Assembly (NCBI GenBank): GCA_903813345.2
Contig: CAIIXF020000006.1
Coordinates: forward strand, 9,972,989-10,032,988
Source of the DNA: Owenia fusiformis
Taxonomy: Eukaryota; Annelida; Polychaeta; Sabellida; Oweniidae
Direction of reading: 5' to 3'
DNA length: 60,000 nt
Below are positions 21,492 through 31,300 of the stretch, one piece after another (within the stretch, counting starts at the first letter, position 1; the number at the start of each line of letters is the position of its first letter). Under the pieces are notes generated by a model. That model worked only from the letters and a program-made list of their open reading frames with translations, had not been told where the DNA came from and made no database searches. Both the position numbers and the translations under genes were made by a program.

Positions 21492-21756
21492 ATGGAGATG
21501 GTAAAATTGCTTTTAAAAATCCTGTTGGCAACATTTGCAACGGTGGTGACATGTAATCGCCCGAATATTGTCATAATGCTGGCAGATGATCTTGGTATCG
21601 GGGATGTAGGGTGTTTTGGAAACGATACCATAAACACACCTCATATCGATGGAATTGCTAAGGAGGGAGTGAGGCTGACACATCATCTAACTGCAGCTTC
21701 AGTGTGCACACCGAGTAGGGCGGCTTTATTGACAGGACGGTACCCGGTAAGGTCAG
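21492..21756 (+). CDS. Sulfatase exon 1
   Basis: Residues 1-88 plus one base: signal peptide, first metal-binding aspartates and the CTPSR formylglycine motif. The donor used is TCAG|GTCAGT. A stronger-looking GTAAGG 11 bases earlier (CCCG|GTAAGG) would break the frame. The join to exon 2 restores the R-Y-P-V-R-S-G-M run typical of the STS group. Confidence 0.93.
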
Positions 21757-24700
21757 GTCAGTATATTTAGAATAGATGTAGGCAAGACTGGGTCAGAATA
21801 GAACAATAGGCAAGTCAAATTAAAAAAGCAGATGGATTAATATAAAGATGTTAAAACATCACACAGACTTTATTATCAGTTCCTGAAGCTGAATATGTAC
21901 ATTTTTTGGTCTCCCAGCCTAATATACGCGAATTACTTCTTTTCACAACCGTCCCTTATATCTCATAAATAGCATTTTCAGTCTCAAGTGTTATGTATAT
22001 CTAATACTTATACATGAACGAAGATATTAATTTTAACATGTCATCATTGAAGGCACACTAGTACACTACGCATATATGTATCTTAACAGTACTGTAAAAC
22101 GAACGATATTATAAAGGACCATGTGAGGTATGGCAAGTGATTTTAGACGGTTATATCTTTCACCACGATTACCTTCTGGCCATAAATACGGTGGTTTTTA
22201 TTTTAGAAAATATGTTATCTTTCAAGTGAAGTCCCGAAGATTCTAAATATCAATCAGTCTCTGAAAAATTATGGATTAGGATCCCACCTTGGCACCTTTT
22301 AAAAAATGTCAAGCTTTTCTAAAAAGAGGATCTTGTTTTTCTCAATCTAAACATATCATAAGTTTTTTTTACACTTTATTAACAATTTGAAATGCGCTAA
22401 ATTAAAAACATGTATCACATGGTATTTTGCCATTGGGAAAATCCATGCTATCCATTGTTTTCAGGATAATTTTGGTCATCGAAAATTGATATCTTCACAA
22501 CTAGACCTTCAAACAATTCTACTTTGAGAGACGTTTTAGACCCCTTGTTGAATAATCTTTTCATGCATTAAAAATCAGAAAAAGAAGATCCTCTTTTGAG
22601 TAAATAGGCTTAACATTTTGGAAAAAATGTTGAGGGGTCCCTTCTCATAAATTTTCGAATTGTTAGACTGATATTTTTATAATCATGGGGACTTCTCTCA
22701 AAAGAAAACATATTGTGTTAATAAAAACCACTGTATTTATGCCAAGCAAGTACTCGTGATGAAAGATATGGCTATCTAAAAGCACTTGCCGTACACCACA
22801 TGGACCTTTTATTAGTTATTATCGTGACAAAACCAAAGCGTCCCAGTTCCAACCTTTTTTTTCAGTTGAACACCATCGATTAATGCTATGAATTTCACAC
22901 GCAAATGATACAGATGTACTAGATGATCTTCCAATAAAATAAATAAGAATTTTTCCCACTGGGTTAATTGTACCAAGTGTGGTGATACAAGCGTTAGCGG
23001 TTTAGATGGAGATCCCGGGGTGGAGATAGCATAGTCAGACGGACGAACGAACGGCAGTCAGACCGTCTGACGGCTCAAGAGAAAGAACGTTCTTCTTTAT
23101 GCTTCATTCGCAGAATTCTAGAAATTATTGTTATGTTGTATGTAGTAAACGTAAATTATCATTTGATATTAACGGGAAATCCCACTATTAAAGGTAGCTT
23201 TATCTACACAGTACCGTAAAACGATATAATTTACTCGTTTAGTTGTATGTAAAATCCGAATGCGATCATCGGGTACAGAGTAAACAAGACAATAACCATT
23301 CGCTAGAAAAATCTTGAAAATTGTCAGGCTGGTTTGACATGAAACCTAAACTGTGGTTGTTGTTTTTGATGTCAGTATAATAATATTGTTATTTATAATG
23401 GGAAACTACGACCTCTCTTTATCGTTTAGTTAATAAGCTGGAAAGGACGGCCGTTTCTGAGATAGAAGATTGATAATCGTATATCTGTATATTCGGTGAA
23501 ATCGAGAATATAAGACAAATTTGTGGGCCACAGGTCTGTGAGCCAATCTATTCAAATATTGAAGATATTTTCAATGGATGTCATGCCATCAATTTGAATA
23601 CGAAAATAACTTTGTTCAACTGGCAATTAATGATTGAACAGAAATTGATAAGAATTTAAAAACATAGATGGCATTACAGTCATTCCTCCCATTAAAAACA
23701 ATTTCCACATATAGATAATCATTTTTAATTGTAGTGAATACCTGGATATACATAATCGTATATATCATAGTTTAATTTTATTGAGAGGTTCAGTGACATG
23801 CATTTCGAAAGTAAATGTGTAATATAATGACCCCCAGAATTGTTGTCCACCTCTCAATTGGTTTAAAGGAGGACACTGTTGCCACAATTTCTTGCATCTT
23901 CATACTCAACAAAGCATCTAAACCCCAATGGAGTGTAAATAGTGCATAAGGCACACAAATTTTACACGTTTTACGTGCACGTTCTTCAATATAGTGCTAA
24001 ATTAACCTCCCTAGTAATTGAGTTAACTAAAGGTTGAGTTGACTTGAGGTTAAACTGACTTAGGGGTGAGTCGACTAAGGGTTGAGATAGCCAAGGATTG
24101 AGTTGATTAAGGCGATGACTTTGCTTGAGTTGACTTGGGGTTGTGAATTTACCAAGCGTTGACTAAGGATTCAGATGACATAGGGTTGCGATGACTTCGA
24201 ATGAGATGGCCACTTAGCATGGATGAGTTCACTAGTTACGGTCTTGAAAAACTGTAGGACTATAGTGCAGAGATTATGAAAATGCTACAACAGTATGTAT
24301 TTTAACTATGATATATATTTCAGGTATGGGTTCAAGTAATCCTCTCATCCGTATGAACATACATGTAGCTGTACCATCTGGCCTCCCTCCCAGTGAAGTT
24401 ACCATAGCAGAGATGCTCAAGCAACATGGTTACAAAACTGCAGTTATCGGTAAGCATCCAGAACTCAGTTAATCCTCGTGTGGTTTTCTCTCATCGTCGG
24501 TTCCCACGCTCAATCACTACGTAGGAGGATAGGTCCGAAGCTTGATGAAGCAAGATGGTTTTCTCTACGCTTATCGTAATAAATTGGGTAACATGTATTA
24601 CAGGCAGCGGATCGTTGTTGAATATCTGCAGTTGTCTCTTTATTGTCTTGTTATAGAACTCAATAAATTCATTTTCCCACAAATTGAATTATTGACATTT

Positions 24701-26585
24701 TCAGGTAAATGGCATTTAGGACTGAACGAAAAAAGCTACGGGGACTTTAACATGCATCCATTAAAGCAGGGCTTTGATAGCTTCTATGGTAGTCCCATGA
24801 CAAACCTGAAAGATTTTGGAAATGATGGAGATTCAGTTATATATGCAATGCACAAAAGATGGAGGACTGTCCTGCTCTCAACTCTGGCATTGGGGTTATT
24901 GACTGCGTTCATTGTACATAGGAAACTGTCCGCACATGTTGGAATCTTTATAGCTATAATCGTTAGCCTACCGTGTGGTTACTTTTACTTCACGTCATCC
25001 AACATGAAAATGTTAAACAGTGTGTTAATGAGAGACTTCGACGTTGTTGAGCAACCAATACGTTTCCAGAACTTCACACAGAGACTAGTCAACGAGGCGC
25101 GTGAATTTCTGGACGCCAGACGGATGGACAAAGAACCGTTCTTGCTTTATATCCCATGGCTTCAAGTCCACACGGTCTTACACACGTCTCCAGAGTTTAG
25201 GGGTCGTTCAAGACATGGAAAATACGGGGACAACGTTGAGGAGATGGACTGGAGCGTGGGGGAGGTGGTTCGCTACCTTAAAGAGTTCAAATTGATTGAT
25301 AATACATTCGTGTACTTTACATCTGATAATGGTGGCCATAAACGGGAGTTCAGCATAGAAGGGGAGATGCACGGTGGATATAATGGCATATACAGAGGTA
25401 TAGGCAAAATATGAGCTTTATTTTCCAATTTGGTCAGTAACAGTTGACTCTTATGAATCATTCGTGTCCTCATTCTTCATAGATTCAAATATAGATTAAA
25501 ACCAACTTGGTGAATATAACAAGTACATAAATAGATCTAGATCTAGTCTGCTGTGTTTGAGTAATGTCTTTTGGAGCAGTACAATATAATATAATCGTCA
25601 GCAGACACCAAGAAAACCCACTTGAGTTTACTCGACAACAGACTGAAAAGCGTTTTTGTTATTGTAGGAGGTAAGGGAGATGGTGGGATGGACGGTGGTA
25701 TCCGTGTCCCAACAGTTGCCATGTGGAAAGGACACATTCCCCCTGGGACCATTATCACTGCTCCTACCAGTGTCATGGACGTATTCTCCACTGTTGCTGC
25801 AATTACTGGGGCTAATGTACCGAATGACAGGCTTATAGATAGTGTGGATATCCTACCATTGATGAAAAAGAAAACCTCCAAGCCACCACACAAGTTCATG
25901 TACCATTATTGTGGAAACCAGCTCCATGCAGTTAGGTACACACCTGGAAATGGTAAGTTGCAGTTGTTTTACAGTTCATTGGACAGCTTTTTAATATTCA
26001 AGTTGGTCACTTCAATGTCTAAAGGACTACCATGGACTTGACAGAAGAAATGACACACATAAGTTCTTGATAAAGATTAGGCATTAGTGGTATTTTAATG
26101 TTTTTTCTTCGGGTGGTTCCCATCTCTAATGGTTTATATGATAGTCAAATTATGACAATCACAATTTGTTATGCTTAACAATTTAAAAATGTTCGCCTTG
26201 CATATTTTCAGGGGATGATGTGTGGAAGGTTCACTTTTATACTCCCAACTATGAACCAGGTACTGACACATGTAAGTTCTTATGTATGGACTGCTCCAAG
26301 TCAATACCACATGACCCACCCCTGCTCTACAACATCGAGAAGGACCCCAAAGAATCAAAAGAAATAGACATCAACAGTAATACAATGTATAAAGACATAA
26401 TAGCCAAAGTTAACATAGCTGTGGCACAGCATAAGGGGTCTGTCACCCCTGTTGTGAACCAGTATAGATTTGATAAGATTTTCTGGAGGCCTTGGTTGCA
26501 GCCATGCTGTAATTTCCCACATTGCAATTGTATTGACCCAAAATATGCTACCATAACAGGTCAAATGGAAGCTAAATATTTGTAG
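21492..26585 (+). CDS. Steroid-sulfatase/arylsulfatase-C-type sulfatase, complete five-exon gene
   Basis: Five exons (21492-21756, 24324-24449, 24705-25397, 25668-25952, 26212-26585) splice in phase 1 throughout to 580 residues, close to the 583 of human STS. It should hydrolyse sulfate esters of steroids or similar small molecules at the lumenal face of the ER. Visible features: signal peptide about 1-21; metal ligands D32 and D33; the formylglycine motif C72-T-P-S-R with T-G-R-Y; K132 and H134 in GKWHLGLN; a two-helix membrane hairpin at about 186-201 and 209-226, which is diagnostic of the STS/ARSD/E/F/H group; H286; D338-N339; K364 in GGK. Human STS has Gln where N339 lies; Asn is the usual residue in other sulfatases. 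All catalytic positions are retained, so the enzyme is probably active. Substrate choice cannot be read from sequence. A polyadenylation signal lies 3' at 26949. Confidence 0.95.
22111..22812. repeat. 700-bp fold-back element in sulfatase intron 1
   Basis: Inverted arms of about 230 bp: ATAAAGGACCATGTG at the left end and the inverse of ATAAAAGGTCCATGTG at the right end. Similarity continues through the TTTTAGA..ATATCTTTCA and TTTTTCTCAATCT/TTTTTCTGATTT blocks. A third, single-arm copy is at 19390-19650. No coding capacity. Confidence 0.75.
24015..24225. repeat. Degenerate short tandem repeat (TTGAGTTGACTTAGGG type)
   Basis: About ten loose copies of a 16-22-bp unit related to GGTTGAGTTGACTTAGGG; heavily diverged. 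Confidence 0.6.
24324..24449 (+). CDS. Sulfatase exon 2
   Basis: 126 nt after ATATATTTCAG; donor ATCG|GTAAGC. It encodes [20 protein letters not shown] through [13 protein letters not shown], matching the P-x-E-x-T-I-A-E-x-L segment before GKWHLG. Confidence 0.93.
24705..25397 (+). CDS. Sulfatase exon 3
   Basis: 693 nt after TTGACATTTTCAG; donor AGAG|GTATAG. It encodes GKWHLGLN, the membrane hairpin, the H286 region, VEEMDWSVG and FTSDNGGH, ending HGGYNGIYR. The intron before it happens to be open in the same frame for about 160 bases, which is not taken as coding. Confidence 0.93.
25668..25952 (+). CDS. Sulfatase exon 4
   Basis: 285 nt after TTTTTGTTATTGTAG; donor AATG|GTAAGT. It restores G-I-Y-R-G-G-K-G and continues with [13 protein letters not shown], the conserved sub-terminal sulfatase block. 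Confidence 0.93.
26212..26585 (+). CDS. Sulfatase exon 5 (C-terminal)
   Basis: 374 nt after CATATTTTCAG up to TAG. It encodes the cysteine-rich end typical of STS, including [14 protein letters not shown] and WRPWLQPCC. Confidence 0.93.
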
Positions 26586-26948
26586 CGAAATTTTCAAATG
26601 TTTGGCTGAAGTAATTCAATCATATCGGTGTAGCCTTTTTTATACCATTTGTCCAAGAATTAGTGTGTAAGGGTTTATATTTTTTATAATCTAAAGTTTG
26701 CCATGTACACTAAAACGAATATTATTTCTATCATTATAACAATAATATAGTTTAAAACAGATGAGGTATTAATCATGTTAATTGATAAACTGCATTCTGT
26801 TTTAGACCTAAGCTGTATAAGAATTCATCATCATCTGAGAGTAAAACGTAACAGCACACATCCAGCAAGAAAAAATTAAGTATTCATGTTATTTTTGTGG
26901 CCTACACATCAGATCGATTAAACAGATATTAATGTTTTGCCTATGCCA

Positions 26949-26954
26949 AATAAA
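26949..26954 (+). promoter_or_regulatory. Candidate polyadenylation signal of sulfatase
   Basis: AATAAA about 360 bases after the stop, the first canonical hexamer downstream. Confidence 0.45.
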
Positions 26955-26999
26955 TAAATAGTACCATGGGTACTGGGCTCACATGGTGTTGCTCAAAAG

Positions 27000-27520
27000 T
27001 GAATAATGGCTAGCTAAAATGGCAGAAAATAAAAAAATGAATATTTTTTTGCTGAAATTATTTGTAAAGCTAGGAAAAGGGCCAAAAGTTAACAAAATTA
27101 TTTCATACAACTTTTCTTTACAGTGACATGGCTTTTTACAATGCAGGACACCTGAAATTATTTGTAAAGCTAGGAAATGGGCAAAAAGTGAATTTCACGA
27201 GACAAAAATGGTGATCATTTTGAAAACAGGCGAGCTTTTGAACCAGGAGTCATAGGGGAGTTTTCTGTATTGATGTTGAACAAAAATAACTTAAACTGGG
27301 AATCCTATCGACAGAGGTTATTAATTAAATGGTCCAAAAGTGAATATTGCAAGACAAAAATGGCGGCCATTTTGAAAAAATGGGCAAGCTTTTGAACCAG
27401 GATTCAGTGGGGGTTTTTCTATATTGATGTTGAACAAAAATAACTTATAACAGGAATCCTATTGACAGAGGTTTTAAAACGGGCCAATTGTTGACAGACG
27501 GACAGACAGACAGACGGACA
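27000..27520. repeat. Direct repeats ending in GACA/GGAC microsatellite
   Basis: Two ~170-180-bp direct units (blocks AAAAATGGY..ATTTTGAAAA, GCTTTTGAACCAGGA and TTGATGTTGAACAAAAATAA occur twice), ending in GACAGACGGACAGACAGACA. Related sequence, with CACCTGAAATTATTT and AAAGCTA blocks, appears at 31950-32090 in a HEMK1 intron. Confidence 0.7.
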
Positions 27521-28074
27521 ACGTGAGCTAAAAATGACTGTTTGAAAAAACATATACAAAGAATATAATACTTTACTTATTAATTTTTATAATTAATTTA
27601 TTTCATTTAGTCAGGAATAATAGGATATGTGTTAAAACTTGTCTCTCATTACTGTTGATCGTGCAGACCGATATTCAATAAATATCCTATGTCATACTTA
27701 GTATTTGCATTCAAATCATGTTTCAAGCCTGATCCATCCATATTATGCTAAATATATATTACTTTGGTATAACAAAAATATCACCTTTGTAGTATTTTGT
27801 AGTATTTTAGTGACAGTGTTATCCTAGAGTGTACAATTTAATAACACTCTGATCCTAGTTCCTTGATTTCCATCATCTAATAATATTATCATGGCACATG
27901 TTTTCATTTTGTTCAGCAATTCATACGGGAAGATGTTTCTGGATTTGACAAAACCTTTCCCTGGAATTATTAAATAAAATACTATTGAAAAATGTCAAAC
28001 AAATTAATATCATTAATACAAAGCCAACTGTCTTGTAATGCGTAGTTTGAAATGCTTTCCCATATTACTCAATT

Positions 28075-28080
28075 TTTATT
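28075..28080 (-). promoter_or_regulatory. Candidate polyadenylation signal of HEMK1
   Basis: Minus-strand AATAAA about 190 bases beyond the HEMK1 stop. Confidence 0.45.
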
Positions 28081-28265
28081 TATGGTAGTATATGGTAAGT
28101 AATTCAGACGTACAAATCTCTCAATATAATTTTCTAGATCATATTTTCAGTTATGGTGAAACTTGTCATTGTCATTTTAGTTTGTCAATTGAGATTTCAC
28201 TAAATAAGACAGGTCTTCAGTTCAGTCTAATATTTACAAAATAACTGATCAGCCCAATTTTGTGC

Positions 28266-28383
28266 TTACAATTTGTTAAAATCCTGATATGTTTGGACGT
28301 AGTGTAGGTTCAGTTCCTTGTTGTCCTGTAGGAGGCGCTGCACTTTGGCAGGATGTGTCGAGTCTACCTCTAACCACAAGAAA
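28266..28383 (-). CDS. HEMK1: HEMK1 exon 7
   Basis: 118 nt after GAAATGCACTTCTAG. It encodes FLWLEVDSTHPAKVQRLLQD and ends QTYQDFNKL-stop. Related proteins usually continue G-R-x-R-F-L after the D-F/D-L; here the frame stops. Confidence 0.88.
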
Positions 28384-31300
28384 CTAGAAGTGCATTTCAA
28401 ACAGATCACAAATAAATTTCATGAATCCAAATTACAATGTATTCTACTCATCTATTTTGGAGACTTTGTAAATCCAAAAATAAAATAAGAATGCAAAGAT
28501 TGACTAAAAGGATCCAAAAGCCATGATAGGGTACGAGACCTCATAGTAAAAGCTTTGGATTATGTTGAACTAGAGTAAACAACAGTAAAACCTATCTAAG
28601 TGGAACATTTTTACTACGTTTAAAATGTGTTCCACTCAGGATGTGCTCCACTGGTAGAGGTTAATTTAACATTAAGTCAGTTGGTCTTTGGACTCTGAAA
28701 AAGTGTGTTCCACTTCTAGAGGTAATTTACTTTACAGGTTTCACTTAACTACAATAAAACCTGTCTTAGTGAGCACCTCTCTCTAGTGAACACCTGTGTA
28801 TAGTGAACACCACTTCAAGACACATTTTACATTAACTCCTGTATAAAATTCCCTGCTGTAGTGAACACCTACTACAGTGAACTCATTTTTGCGGCTCCAT
28901 AGGTGTTCACTATATAAATTTTTTTTTGTACATCTATCAACATAATTGAACATACCCTTTGTCTTGTAGAACTTTTGAAGCTATATGCAGGGTTCTAATA
29001 ATAGTATCCAATCCATCCAAGCCTCCATGCAGGGCACATGGATCCTCAAATAGGTCAATTTCAGGCTGGAGTTTTGTCATGTCCTTGGTTGGGATGTAAG
29101 GAGGGTTACTAACCAGCAGTTGATATCTTTCAGTACATGTGAACTCAGGATGTACTTCAACAGTATCTGAAATAGGATATGATGTTGATTCAATCTGAAA
29201 TATTAATATTCTTTGACAATGTATTTCAAAATAACAGATGAACATAAGAATGGCACGATTCAGTAGGATAACATGATGAACAAGCTGATTCTTCAAAAGG
29301 GGGCAAGAGTGCATGAATTACCAGCATGGACCCCCATAAGATTGGTTTAGATGAGTGGGACTTTATTTGTCCCGAGACCCACGGACAGACAGATGAATAA
29401 GTGGCTGACCTTACACCCTCTGGATCTTTGAGTACGCTTCAATATGTTTCTAATACTTTGCTATTTATGTTTATTGATGCATTTTACATAAAAAGGTTTT
29501 TATTCAAAGCCGTTTAATTCCCCCTTACACATTTCCTTACTATGCAGAGGTACATACTATGTACTACATACGAGGGTTGCATGAACAGTTATGAGTACAA
29601 CTATGAAGTCCTTTTGATGACTCACTACCTAGTTTATATACACAGGAAAAAGCGCTGCAGCACCGCTGACTGAAGTGTGTGATCTCGCAATGGGGACAAT
29701 GTTGAAAAATAAATAGCTACAAAATTCATATCAGTTAAACTTCATAGTTAGGCTCATGACTTTTCAAACAACCCTCATATGTAGTACATAGTATGTACCT
29801 GTGATTCATTGATTCAATTTTGAAAATGAAAAGTCTCCAATAATTACCTTTGTTTAATTCTAGGTGAACAACATTAAGCCTGTCTTTTACTTTCTGTTTA
29901 ACTGCATTGTGGGTAGTCAACTCACAGGCATCAATACTTCTGTCTATTGATGTACAGGTAGCCTGAAAATATTCCCATTGAGATAGTAAAAATAAATACT
30001 CACAGTCCAATTTAATATTACAATATTATACAAATTTTGAATTCTGTGGAGTTGAATATATGTGAATACACCCTCAGAAATATTTCACATGTTTTCAAAG
30101 GAGGAATACATGGAATACATGTACCTCTATATATTTTTAGTCACATGGTATCTGATTGACCAACAAGTATCACAGCATGAAAAATAATATGAATTATCCA
30201 GATTTTTCTTCATGGATGTATATGTACTCATAACATTTAATAATTCATTGATATAATTCAAAAGTAAAATCAGCTTATCAGCAATAGGAAATGTTTGCTA
30301 TGTATATTTGTTACAAGTTGTTCAATTTGATTATGGTCAATATATGATAAAAACAAATCAATAGACTTGATCAAATCAGATCTTGTGAACAGCGAGACCT
30401 GTGGAACAACTCTGGAAATAGAACATCTCTGTTAGTGGAGCACTTTTCAGAGGGCCAAGACCAACTGACAATATGTTAGATCAACCTCTATAAAATCTAT
30501 AAATGGAATGCTACTTCCCAAATGGAACACTTTTAAAGGTATCAAGGGTGTTCCACTTAGACTGGTTTTACTGTAATCTAAAATTAGTTCTCATACCTTT
30601 TGGAACCGTTTCAAAAGTGCTATTGCTATAGCCCCACTGCCACAACCAACCTCCAAAATAGTTAGTGCAGAATTTTCCAGACCTCTTGTCTTTAAATATT
30701 GCTGTATCAACTCGACCAGCTCCTGGAGGAAAAAACATATTAGACTATTTTTCTGTCATCTCATGTACTATACAGACTGTATGTATTATACACTATTGAA
30801 ATAAATGTGCTACTTAGTGTAAGCTGTGATGTGGTTTGTGTTTATCTGCCATGGACTTGATGGAATGAATTGGAGTCTTACACTGACCATGAGCTTTACT
30901 GAATCAATGGTCTTCTCCAATTTTCTCTACAGCGCCCTGCCGATTGAGTTCAAAATACTCAATTGGCCAGGCACCGGCCGATGGATTGGAGCAAATGTGA
31001 CTCAGGTATTAGATAAAAACAAGAACACAAATGTGTACAAAATGTCCCCACCTTTGGGTGATCCCGTCAAATGGTTATCCTATAAATGAGTAGACAAGAC
31101 TTTACCGACACAATTTGAGGAGGGAATATCCAAAATGGCCACCTTAAAATTTACCCAGAATGCCCAAAAATTAGTCAGTTCTAGATTTTCATACTAAGAG
31201 CCACCCCTGAAAATTTGAAATTGATCCCTCACACAGTTAACCAGAAAACATATAAACAAGACCTTACAAACAAGATTTTAGGACGGAAAATCCAAAATGG

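Larger units (their letters stand above)
21757..24323 (+). other. Sulfatase intron 1
   Basis: A 2.57-kb intron holding the fold-back repeat at 22111-22812 and a degenerate ~20-bp tandem repeat at 24015-24225. The rest is unannotated AT-rich sequence. Confidence 0.85.
26586..28074. other. Region between convergent sulfatase and HEMK1 genes
   Basis: It holds the sulfatase 3' untranslated region, a repeat at 27000-27520, and non-coding AT-rich DNA. No further gene was found. Confidence 0.5.

Noticed and set aside
24542-24704. N-terminal extension of sulfatase exon 3 or a separate gene start
   Set aside because: The frame is open by chance through the intron; family alignment at GKWHLG and the TTTTCAG acceptor place the exon start at 24705.
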